9,457 nt of DNA from positions 1 to 9,457 of the forward strand of contig WRMR01000165.1 of NCBI GenBank assembly GCA_009776995.1, written 5' to 3'. Both the position numbers and the translations under genes were made by a program. The notes under the pieces were generated by a model, which worked only from the letters and a program-made list of their open reading frames with translations, was not told the origin of the DNA and did no database searches. The stretch is from Planctomycetaceae bacterium (GTDB taxonomy: Bacteria > Planctomycetota > Planctomycetia > Pirellulales > Thermoguttaceae). Below, piece by piece: positions 1 through 7,259 of the stretch (position 1 is the first letter of the stretch; each line of letters begins with the position of its first letter).

Positions 1-111
1 AGAATGAAGAATGAAGAATGAAGAATGAAGAATGAAGAATGAAGAATGAAGAATGAAGAATGAAGAATGAAGAATGAAGAATGAAGAATGAAGAATGAAG
101 AATGAAGAATG
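1..111. repeat. Heptanucleotide tandem array (AGAATGA)n, cut by window edge
   Basis: Fifteen perfect copies of the 7-bp unit AGAATGA followed by a partial sixteenth run without interruption from the first base of the window to position 111. The array is already in progress at the left edge, so its true length is unknown. Perfect identity between units suggests recent expansion by slippage or unequal recombination. In every frame the unit yields a TGA stop each 21 bases on this strand, so it cannot be part of a long plus-strand gene. Confidence 0.97.
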
Positions 112-131
112 TTCCGCTTCCTTATCTTCAC

Positions 132-180
132 TCTGAACTTTGCTCTTTGAACTTTGAACTTTGAACTCTGAACTCTGCTC
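132..180. repeat. Second heptanucleotide array, TTTGAAC/TCTGAAC type
   Basis: Seven in-phase 7-bp units: TCTGAAC, TTTGCTC, three TTTGAAC, TCTGAAC, TCTGCTC. The unit is the same kind as the right arms of the elements inside ccsB and smc (ACTCTGA / TGAACTC). An 8-bp direct repeat, TCCGCTTC, sits on both sides (113-120 and 179-186), the second copy overlapping the last unit by two bases. Together with the array at 1-111 and the 20-bp spacer between them this may form one two-armed element. Confidence 0.9.
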
Positions 181-286
181 CGCTTCGACCGCTCCGTTGC
201 ACACAAAACTGTTGACCGACATCTCATGCTTTGTAACATGTTTTTGGGGGAGGTTTGTTGCATGATTGCTTCTGTCCTGTGAGGGA

Positions 287-336
287 CAAAGAGGCATCCG
301 CATTTCCAATGTTTTCATGTCATCAATGCCTCTTTG
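287..336. repeat. Perfect 11-bp inverted repeat in gene-free stretch
   Basis: CAAAGAGGCAT at 287-297 is exactly complementary in reverse to ATGCCTCTTTG at 326-336, with a 28-base loop. It lies 46-95 bases downstream of the stop codon of the minus-strand ccsB gene, so it could be a structured 3' end, but no T-run follows the stem in the minus direction and I do not call it an intrinsic terminator. In the rest of 181-381 I see no gene, RNA or promoter. Confidence 0.5.
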
Positions 337-381
337 CAATCCGAAAAAAAGCATCAAACCTTACGGCGAAAGCCTGGTCGG

Positions 382-2904
382 TCATTGACGTTCCCGGCTG
401 CTGTTTCTTGCGTTCGCGTTTTTCTTTGCATAAAAGAATGCCAGGGTGCCGATCACGATCATCAAACTGCCGAGGTATTTCCATCCGCGGCCGGGATCGT
501 GGTTAGCCGTCAGCGTCGAAGCGTACAGCGACTCGCGCGGTTGCGTTTCGCCTTCGATGAGATAGCCGCCCTGCCGTCGCATCTCGTATTGTTCCATCCC
601 CGGATGAAACGGCCCCTGGTACGATGATTGAAACACGCGGTACTTGCGTCCGGTCACCTGATCGGCAAACATGCCCGGCTGATTCATGCGGATCAAGACA
701 TAATCATGCAGTGGCTCGCGGCCGGTCGTGTCGGCATTGGTATCGTCAATTGGATACACGCTCACGAGGCTCGAAAAATGCGACGGCATACTGATTCCCG
801 GTTCGAGTTTCCGCTCGAACTTGTGCAAAAAGAGCGAAAATCCAAGGTCGAGCCAGGCCATCGGGAACGTCACTGCGACCGTGCGGTTTTGCCCTGACAC
901 ATAACCCGCCTGGTGTTCCCGCAGTTGTGTTGCCGGGATCAAAAACGGCGTTTTTTGCACCCAATACGTCTCATCGCCGACGCCATCAACGCACACGCGC
1001 AGCTTGACACAGGGGACGGTTCCCATTTTGTTTGCCGACGGATTTTTGAAAGGTTCGGCAACCAGTTTCAAGCCGGGGTAATCCTGCGGTTCGTATTTGT
1101 TGACGGCGATGTTCAAAACCGAACCATCGTGACCTTGAAGCGGCAACACGGTTTGGTCAGTCGGCATTTCGCCTGACCGCGAATACTTCCAGCCGTCCCA
1201 AAAGCGGTAGTACAATTTTTGATCGCGTCCCTGCAAGAGGTCGAGCCGCGGCTTCATCGCACGGTTGAATGCCATCGACGAGGCCTGGTCCGGCTGTTCG
1301 TTGATGATCACGTCCGGGTCGAACAGGTGCATGATTTGCATCCCCAACGCATCAGGCACGGTCGAACTCAAGGGGTAATCCCCTGACAACGCAATGATGT
1401 AGCGAGTGTCGTCCTCCCGATACACATTCAGAATCATCAGCATCGCATCGGTGCGAAACTGCGTCATTTCGAACGACAGTCCCGTCTCGCCGATGGCCAT
1501 GCGAATTTGCGCGTTGAATTCCGCAAGTTCCTTGTCCAGCCGTGCAATTTCACTTTCTTTTTCAGCCAGTTGCGTTTTGATTGTCTCAATATCCGTTCCT
1601 TCATCCGGTGCGAGTTGTTGTATCCGCAATCCGGTCGCATCAATTTCCGCCTGCTGTTTCGCGAACAAAGTATCATTGAGCTTCTTGCCGAATTGTGCCT
1701 GCCGCTTGATGAGATCGTCCACCGCGATCACGTATTGTGAGCCGCCCACCCGAATCACGACGCTACCCCAGGTTCCCAACGCCTGTTCCTGCGGCAATTC
1801 GAGAAAGGCCATCGTTTCCGCGTTCGATTTCGTCAACCGATACGTGATTCGCTCTTCGGGCAACGAGGTCAGGTACGGGTCTTGCCCCCGACTATCCTCC
1901 GACACCAGACCGAGCGGCAATTCGCGTGTTTCCCAGACTTCGGGCTTCAGGCTTCGGGTTTCAGGGTTGGTGTTCGTTGCTTCATCCTCCAGCCCAACGT
2001 CTGTAGTCTGAACCCCGATCTTTTGTATCCTCAACATCAGTTGATCCGCAGGTTTCATGCGCGAGTCGGCCAGGTAATCCAACAATTCCACCCGAATGCC
2101 GTCCTGGTCATACACCGTTCCCTGGCTGCGTTTGGCCAACTTGAGCAACCAGGAAACCGGCCACACCGCTTGATCACGCCAATTCATTGGGCCGAGTGTT
2201 ACGGGAACGCGTTCGCGGTACGTGTTGGCGAGCGTGTCCAGGTCCGGTTGCAATTCCACCCCCGGCGGCTTGATCTTCGACCGGTCGCGCAAGACGTCCA
2301 GTTGCTCACGAGCCATACGTTCATGCTCAAGTTCGTCCGAACGTCCTGCGATCGCTCCATGACTGTCGCGGCTCTGATTGTGGAAATCGATGATCTCCAG
2401 ATTGATTTCATCGCCGGAAACGCGTTGTGCAAAACGGCCCAGTTCGCCTTCATAGACGGTCAGTTGCGCTTCAAGTCCATAACGCGACGTGACCCAACAG
2501 CCGATCAGCAAAATGAGAATACCCAGGTGAGCGACGACAAACGGGATATGTCTCCATCGCCACGGCAATCGGGCAAGCATCGCGCAAAGCACATTGAGAC
2601 CGAAAAGCGTGAGAAGCACGTCAAACCACCACGAACGGTAAATCGCGTACTGCGCGACGTTCGCTCCATACTTGTTTTCGACAAAAGTCGCCCAACCAAG
2701 CAGGATCATCAGCAATGCCATCAGAAAAATCGCAACCGCCAGAGAACCGCACCAACGAAACGCAGAGTGCAGAGTGCAGAGTGCAGAGTGGTTGTAGGCA
2801 TACTCTGAACTCTGAACTTGAACCGCCTCTTCCATCATGGGGCCGGGTTCCTGCTGTTGCCGATTGTCGGTTTGCTTCGATTTGTTCTTTTTTTTCTTTG
2901 ACAT
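382..2904 (-). CDS. ccsB: ResB/Ccs1-type cytochrome c biogenesis protein
   Basis: Membrane component of system II cytochrome c maturation; in the family, CcsB/ResB works with CcsA to deliver heme and keep apocytochrome c reduced outside the membrane. The 840-residue product has a Lys-rich N-terminus and membrane segments near residues 54-75, 93-111 and 120-139, the last containing 'HLGILILLIG' with a His (126) typical of ResB. A very long external domain follows, then a final segment near 811-827 introduced by 'DPGRGWKYLGS', the usual ResB C-terminal motif. 'FSLFLHKFERKLEPGISMPSHFSS' near residue 700 is also ResB-like. It is longer than most ResB proteins, partly because of a predicted coiled coil at about 395-470. 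Two heptad-repeat elements lie in frame (residues about 28-48 and 298-323). The start follows a weak ribosome site; M23/M24 are alternatives. No ccsA is visible next to it. Confidence 0.85.
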   Translation of the reverse strand: MSKKKKNKSKQTDNRQQQEPGPMMEEAVQVQSSEYAYNHSALCTLHSAFRWCGSLAVAIFLMALLMILLGWATFVENKYGANVAQYAIYRSWWFDVLLTLFGLNVLCAMLARLPWRWRHIPFVVAHLGILILLIGCWVTSRYGLEAQLTVYEGELGRFAQRVSGDEINLEIIDFHNQSRDSHGAIAGRSDELEHERMAREQLDVLRDRSKIKPPGVELQPDLDTLANTYRERVPVTLGPMNWRDQAVWPVSWLLKLAKRSQGTVYDQDGIRVELLDYLADSRMKPADQLMLRIQKIGVQTTDVGLEDEATNTNPETRSLKPEVWETRELPLGLVSEDSRGQDPYLTSLPEERITYRLTKSNAETMAFLELPQEQALGTWGSVVIRVGGSQYVIAVDDLIKRQAQFGKKLNDTLFAKQQAEIDATGLRIQQLAPDEGTDIETIKTQLAEKESEIARLDKELAEFNAQIRMAIGETGLSFEMTQFRTDAMLMILNVYREDDTRYIIALSGDYPLSSTVPDALGMQIMHLFDPDVIINEQPDQASSMAFNRAMKPRLDLLQGRDQKLYYRFWDGWKYSRSGEMPTDQTVLPLQGHDGSVLNIAVNKYEPQDYPGLKLVAEPFKNPSANKMGTVPCVKLRVCVDGVGDETYWVQKTPFLIPATQLREHQAGYVSGQNRTVAVTFPMAWLDLGFSLFLHKFERKLEPGISMPSHFSSLVSVYPIDDTNADTTGREPLHDYVLIRMNQPGMFADQVTGRKYRVFQSSYQGPFHPGMEQYEMRRQGGYLIEGETQPRESLYASTLTANHDPGRGWKYLGSLMIVIGTLAFFYAKKNANARNSSRERQ
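1937..2012 (-). repeat. Degenerate two-armed heptad repeat inside ccsB
   Basis: On the plus strand four in-phase heptads ACTTCGG, GCTTCAG, GCTTCGG, GTTTCAG occupy 1937-1964. After a 34-bp spacer two heptads of another sense, GTCTGTA and GTCTGAA, occupy 1999-2012. The coding (minus) strand reads through in frame, giving the Pro/Thr/Glu-rich stretch around residues 298-323 of CcsB, in the external domain. The unit differs from the CAGAGTT type in the same gene, so it is a second flavour of the same architecture, or an independent array. Confidence 0.55.
2762..2822 (-). repeat. Two-armed heptad-repeat element in frame at ccsB N-terminus
   Basis: Plus strand: four perfect GCAGAGT units at 2762-2789, a 12-bp spacer, then ACTCTGA, ACTCTGA and ACTTGAA at 2802-2822, which are the opposite sense. 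The arms can pair imperfectly. On the ccsB coding strand it reads as TTCAAGT-TCAGAGT-TCAGAGT first and ACTCTGC units last, encoding residues about 28-48 (Q-V-Q-S-S-E ... L-C-T-L-H-S-A) between the Lys-rich tail and the first membrane segment. The first 21 bases on the coding strand are identical to the start of the element in smc. Confidence 0.9.
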
Positions 2905-2948
2905 ATTGTTTTTTGCTCAAATTTAGTTTAATAAACCTTCACAGTGTT

Positions 2949-2977
2949 ATTGTACGGACGAATCGCCTGTCATGCAA
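2949..2977 (-). promoter_or_regulatory. Candidate sigma-70-type promoter for ccsB
   Basis: On the minus strand TTGCAT (2977-2972) and TACAAT (2954-2949) are separated by 17 bp, giving an expected start near 2942 and a leader of about 38 bases before the ATG at 2904. Four of six -35 bases and five of six -10 bases match the consensus. This is inference from sequence only. Confidence 0.4.
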
Positions 2978-3081
2978 GTGAGCGTGAATGAGCGGCACGG
3001 CGTTGCACTTCGTTTCCGGCTGCCATGGGAAAGCCAAAATTGCGGCCTTGCCATGACCTTGCGGAAAAGTCGGATTTGCAC

Positions 3082-3110
3082 TTGATTTTGAACCGTGCTT
3101 TTCGTATGAT
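3082..3110 (+). promoter_or_regulatory. Candidate sigma-70-type promoter for smc
   Basis: TTGATT (3082-3087) and TATGAT (3105-3110) are spaced by 17 bp, so transcription would start near 3117, about 63 bases before the smc ATG. The divergent ccsB candidate promoter lies about 105 bp away. The rest of the 275-bp intergenic region (2905-3179) shows no gene or obvious operator. Confidence 0.45.
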
Positions 3111-3179
3111 TTGCTGATTTTGTTTCAAGAACACGAATAATTGGTAGAATACACAAGATAGAAAAATTATCTCAAACCC

Positions 3180-6100
3180 ATGTTAAAGGCTATTGAGCTT
3201 TCCGGCTTCAAGAGTTTTGCCGACAAGACGCGGATGGAGTTCGAGTCGGGGATTTCCGCCTTGGTGGGGCCGAACGGATCGGGGAAATCGAATGTCGTCG
3301 ATGCCATCAAATGGGTCCTTGGGGAGCAGAGCATCAAGAAACTTCGCGGGAACGAAATGACCGACGTCATTTTCAACGGTTCCGGTACGCGCCAACCGCT
3401 CAACGCCGCCGAAGTGACGCTGACCTTTGACAACTCGCAACGGGTTTTTGATGCCGATTCGAGCGAAATTCATATCACGCGCCGCGTTTATCGCAACGGC
3501 GATGCGGAATACCTGGTCAACCGCCAGCCGTCGCGACTGCGAGACATTCGGGAAATTCTCAGCGGTACGGGCTTGGGTACACACGCTTACGGCATCATTG
3601 AACAAGGCCGCGTCGAACTGTTGCTGCAAAGCTCGTCGATGCAACGGCGCGCCATTTTTGAAGAGGCGGCAGGCACCAGCCGTTTCAACGCGAAAAAACT
3701 CGAAGTCCAACGCCGATGGGAGCGGGTCGAGCAAAATATTTTGCGGCTTTCGGATATTGTCAAAGAGGTTGAAACACAACTGCACAACACGAAATCGCAG
3801 GCCGGTAAAGCCCAGTTATATCGCCAATACACGACGCGATTGCAGGAACTCCGGGTTCATGCGGCGTGGCTCGACTGGCGCAAATGGTCGTCACAACTGG
3901 AGCAAACACGCGATGAGATTGCAAATCTGGCCGTGATGGAAACATCGCTGGTCGAACAGGTCGAGGCGGCGGAGAAACAACTTGCGGAATACGACCGGTT
4001 GCTTGAGGACGTCTCGCGGGAATCCAAAGAAGTGATTGCCGAAATCGCCGCCTTGACCGAACGCATTGCGGGCGAAGATTCGACAATCGAACTGCAAGCG
4101 GCGCAAATTGAAGAAATCGAGGACGAAATCCGTCGCACGGGGCAACAATTGCTCGACCTGACACATCGCAGTACCGATACGGACGAGATGATGCGTCAAA
4201 CCGATGAGGAAATACGCGCGGCTACGGATCATCACCGCGAAGTCACCACCCATTACGAACAACACGGAACACTGTTGGAGCAGATTGGCACGCAATTCGA
4301 AGCCATTGAAGCCCAACGCGAGTTATTGGCACACAAGCTGGAGACGAGTCATCGACTGATCAATCGGTTGGCCGGAGAGATCAGCGGCTTCGAATCGCGT
4401 CAGGCCGGGCTGGTGCAATCGCGTTTGCAAAATGAAAAACGTCTGGCCGCCGTTCGCCAGCAGAGAGTGGACTTGCGGGAACAGTCGGCGCGCTGTCGGG
4501 CTTTGTGCGATGAACTTGTGCAGAAGACGGAGCGTCGCACCGAGCAGCTTGACGCCGCAAAAAAGCGGAAAGTCGAGCGTCAGGATGAACTGGAAGCCCT
4601 GCGCGGCGTTCTGTTGGAGTTGAAACAGCGTCAAAGCGGAACAGCAGAACGCATCAATGTCCTCGAAGACCTGCTCAGGCGTCACGAGGGACTCAGTCCG
4701 GGCGTCAAGGAAGTGCTGCGGCAGCCGCGAACGCCGGACAGCCCGTATCGTTATGTGCATGGTCTTGTGGCCGACCTGTTCCGTGTGCATGTCGAAACGG
4801 CGGCATTGATTGAAATCGCGCTGGGACTGGCGGCCCAATATATCGTTGTTTCTCCGGAAGTCGAAATCATCCGGGTGATTGAACGGTCATCGAACCAGTT
4901 GGCCGGGCGGGTCGGGTTTCTCTGGCTTGACGCCCGGGCAAACGACACGGGACTCATGCGCGGCAATCATTTCGAGGGACGTCCCGGTGTGCATGGCCGG
5001 GCCGACCAGTTTGTCGAAACCGATTCGCAATACGGCTTTCTTGCACGGCGGTTGCTGGGGCGAACCTGGCTCGTGGAAACACTTGCCCATGCCAAAACTT
5101 TATACCGGGAGAGCGACGGGCGCACAAATTTTTTAACCGTCTCGGGCGAATATCTCGCGGCGGACGGGACGCTCGTTGTCGGGCCGTTGCACGGGACGAC
5201 CGGGTTGATTTCGCGCCGAAGTGAACTGCGAACGTTGAGCGATAAGCTTGCACGAATCGAAACGGATGTTCGCGACATGGAATTGAACCGGGAAGTGGTG
5301 CAATCGCGATTGGCCGAAGACGAGCAGGCACTCGAACGGGCGACACGCGAACACCAGCAGGCTGTCTCGGAACTCGAATCGCAACGGATTAAGGCTGCCA
5401 ATGCCGGAGAACGGCTGCATCAGATCGATGCCCAGACGAAAACGCTGGAAGAGGAGTCCGACTCGCTGGACGCGCAACATGACAAGGCGGCCATTGATCT
5501 CGAAGTGGCCATGACGCAAAAGGAGGAACTCGACGCCAAAATCGGGGACACTGAGACGGAACTCGAAGCAATCAAACGTCAATGGAAAGAAATCGACGAA
5601 CAGCGGCGTGAACTGGCGAAAACGACGACGAACATCAAAATTGAGCTGGCCAAAAGCGAAGGACGGCTCGACTTTTTGAATGACCGCCGCAAGCAATTCG
5701 AAGAATACCAGAAGGAACGCTTCAATCTGCTTGGCACGCACTGCAAACAGAACCGGTTGCTCAAAACACGGGCGGAGCAGGCGTCTCTGGCCATTTTGCG
5801 CATCGAATCAAGTCTGGCCATGCTGTACCATCGCAAGGAGGAAGTCACCGCCATTGCAAAAACGTTCGAGCTGTCTCGCAACGAAATTTCGTCTGAACGA
5901 ACGTCGCTTAACGCAAAGCTCAGGCAATCACAGGGGGAACTCAACACCATCCGCTCTGAACTGCACAAACGGCAGCTTGAAGCCGAGCGCGTCCGGCAGA
6001 ACATGCGGACACTTGCCGACCGGATGCGGGAAGATTATGACGTGGACATCGCCGAGTTTCAAGTTCAGAGTTCAGAGTGCAGAGCGCAAAGTCAAGATCA

Positions 6101-6827
6101 CCCTGAACTCTGCACTCTGAATTCTGCACTCACTCCGCAGGATTTCCAGACGGAAATTGATGAACTGCGGGCGAACATCCAAAAGCTCGGCAGCGTCAAT
6201 CTCGAGGCAATTGAGACGCTCGAAACACTGGAAACCCGCTACACGACGCTTTCCAATCAGTACCAGGATTTGACGAACGCAAAACGTGCCATTGAAAAAA
6301 TCATCGACCGGATCAACAACGACAGCCAGCAACTGTTCGAGGAAACTTTCACCGGGGTCAGGGAACACTTCCTGCGATTGTTCCAAAAACTGTTCGGCGG
6401 CGGCCATGCCGATCTTGTGCTGGAAGATGAATCGAACCCGTTGGAAAGCGGCGTCGAAATCGTGGCGCGGCCGCCGGGCAAGGAACTGAAAAGCGTCATG
6501 CTCCTCAGCGGCGGCGAAAAGACGCTGACCTGTGTGGCATTGCTGTTAGCACTGTTCAGTTACCGGCCCAGCCCGATTTGTATCCTCGACGAAGTGGACG
6601 CCGCACTCGATGAGGCGAACATCGACCGTTTCGCCAAAGTCATCAAGGAATTTGAAGTCCGGACGCAGTTCCTGATTGTCACGCACTCGAAGAAAACCAT
6701 GATTGCCGCCGATACGATTTACGGCGTGACCATGCAGGATTCCGGCGTCTCAATCCCGATCTCGGTGCGATTCATTGATGTCGGCGAAAACGGTGAAATC
6801 CACATTGCCGACCAAAACGCGGCGTGA
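3180..6827 (+). CDS. smc: Chromosome segregation ATPase Smc
   Basis: Core ATPase of the bacterial condensin, which forms a dimer and, with ScpA/ScpB, loads on DNA to compact and separate chromosomes. The 1215-residue product shows the whole family plan: Walker A 'GPNGSGKSN' at 30-38, Q-loop Gln at about 142 ('IIEQGRVELLLQS'), first coiled coil to about 500, a hinge at about 500-680 ('LSPGVKEVL...GLVADLF'), returning coil, ABC signature 'LLSGGEK' at 1108-1114, Walker B 'ICILDEVD' at 1133-1140 and D-loop 'ALDEAN'. It is slightly longer than the usual 1150-1190 residues. Residues about 960-984 are encoded by a heptad-repeat element inserted just before the conserved 'ELRANIQKLGSVNLEAIE' segment. 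The ATG has no Shine-Dalgarno sequence before it. It is convergent with crcB, with 38 bp between the stops. Confidence 0.98.
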   Translation: MLKAIELSGFKSFADKTRMEFESGISALVGPNGSGKSNVVDAIKWVLGEQSIKKLRGNEMTDVIFNGSGTRQPLNAAEVTLTFDNSQRVFDADSSEIHITRRVYRNGDAEYLVNRQPSRLRDIREILSGTGLGTHAYGIIEQGRVELLLQSSSMQRRAIFEEAAGTSRFNAKKLEVQRRWERVEQNILRLSDIVKEVETQLHNTKSQAGKAQLYRQYTTRLQELRVHAAWLDWRKWSSQLEQTRDEIANLAVMETSLVEQVEAAEKQLAEYDRLLEDVSRESKEVIAEIAALTERIAGEDSTIELQAAQIEEIEDEIRRTGQQLLDLTHRSTDTDEMMRQTDEEIRAATDHHREVTTHYEQHGTLLEQIGTQFEAIEAQRELLAHKLETSHRLINRLAGEISGFESRQAGLVQSRLQNEKRLAAVRQQRVDLREQSARCRALCDELVQKTERRTEQLDAAKKRKVERQDELEALRGVLLELKQRQSGTAERINVLEDLLRRHEGLSPGVKEVLRQPRTPDSPYRYVHGLVADLFRVHVETAALIEIALGLAAQYIVVSPEVEIIRVIERSSNQLAGRVGFLWLDARANDTGLMRGNHFEGRPGVHGRADQFVETDSQYGFLARRLLGRTWLVETLAHAKTLYRESDGRTNFLTVSGEYLAADGTLVVGPLHGTTGLISRRSELRTLSDKLARIETDVRDMELNREVVQSRLAEDEQALERATREHQQAVSELESQRIKAANAGERLHQIDAQTKTLEEESDSLDAQHDKAAIDLEVAMTQKEELDAKIGDTETELEAIKRQWKEIDEQRRELAKTTTNIKIELAKSEGRLDFLNDRRKQFEEYQKERFNLLGTHCKQNRLLKTRAEQASLAILRIESSLAMLYHRKEEVTAIAKTFELSRNEISSERTSLNAKLRQSQGELNTIRSELHKRQLEAERVRQNMRTLADRMREDYDVDIAEFQVQSSECRAQSQDHPELCTLNSALTPQDFQTEIDELRANIQKLGSVNLEAIETLETLETRYTTLSNQYQDLTNAKRAIEKIIDRINNDSQQLFEETFTGVREHFLRLFQKLFGGGHADLVLEDESNPLESGVEIVARPPGKELKSVMLLSGGEKTLTCVALLLALFSYRPSPICILDEVDAALDEANIDRFAKVIKEFEVRTQFLIVTHSKKTMIAADTIYGVTMQDSGVSIPISVRFIDVGENGEIHIADQNAA
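6058..6131 (+). repeat. Two-armed heptad-repeat element in frame inside smc
   Basis: Left arm of five in-phase heptads at 6063-6097 (GTTCAGA twice, GTGCAGA, GCGCAAA, GTCAAGA) and right arm of four at 6104-6131 (TGAACTC, TGCACTC, TGAATTC, TGCACTC), opposite in sense. A perfect 14-bp inverted repeat (6071-6084 with 6108-6121) extends outward to an imperfect stem of about 23 bp around a 23-base loop. It adds roughly 25 residues (Q-V-Q-S-S-E-C ... L-C-T-L-N-S-A-L) to a variable, coil-to-head part of Smc, and the reading frame stays open. Bases 6058-6078 are identical to 2822-2802 of the minus strand in ccsB. Confidence 0.92.
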
Positions 6828-6865
6828 ACGGTTACGAAAACTTTCAATCGCATGCAACATGCAAG

Positions 6866-7249
6866 TCACGCGGCAAGATACCGTCCGAACACCAACCCGG
6901 CGGACACAGCCAGGACGCCGCCGATGTTTTGCAGGCTGAAATGCCCCATTGCGGCAAGATAACGATTGTGTTCGAGAAAGTCGGCGATTTCAAAGGCATA
7001 AGCGGAAAAGGTCGTAAATCCGCCGAAAAAACCGGTCAGGAGAATGACCTGATATTGTATCGGCAGTCTTTTTGCGGTGAACAAAGCGGCCAGGAATCCG
7101 AACAACAAGCAACCGAGCAGGTTGACGATGACCGTACCCCACGGATGCCGCCCGAAAAGTTGCCCCGACAATTGGTTGACGCCATACCGTGCAAGCGTCC
7201 CGAACGCCCCGGCCAACCCAATGCCGATTACCTGCCCAAGCGTTGTCAT
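6866..7249 (-). CDS. crcB: CrcB/Fluc fluoride ion channel
   Basis: Small inner-membrane channel that lets fluoride leave the cytoplasm; in the family it works as an antiparallel dual-topology dimer. The 127-residue product has the family length, four hydrophobic segments (about 5-23, 37-57, 67-86, 104-124) and the key motifs: 'GAFGTLARY' at 14-22, 'GTVIVNLLG' with the pore Asn at 43, and 'GFFGGFTTFSAYAFE' at 73-87, whose F78 and F81 match the phenylalanine pair lining the fluoride path and whose T79-T80 lie at the central sodium site. I chose the ATG at 7249 because the family begins close to this motif; the frame is open further upstream but would overlap fmdB. It follows the fmdB-type gene by 10 bp, suggesting one transcript. 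No fluoride riboswitch (crcB motif) is seen upstream. Confidence 0.93.
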   Translation of the reverse strand: MTTLGQVIGIGLAGAFGTLARYGVNQLSGQLFGRHPWGTVIVNLLGCLLFGFLAALFTAKRLPIQYQVILLTGFFGGFTTFSAYAFEIADFLEHNRYLAAMGHFSLQNIGGVLAVSAGLVFGRYLAA

Positions 7250-7259
7250 GGTGCTGTCA

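Noticed and set aside
1..180. CRISPR array
   Set aside because: Units are 7 bp with no spacers; this is a simple tandem repeat.
1882..2808. 308-codon plus-strand open frame opposite ccsB
   Set aside because: It matches no family I recognise, covers conserved ResB membrane segments on the other strand and reads through the repeat element; best explained as a shadow.
6828..6865. Intrinsic terminator between the convergent smc and crcB genes
   Set aside because: Only a 5-bp stem with a 3-base loop (6850-6862) is visible and no T-run follows on either strand.
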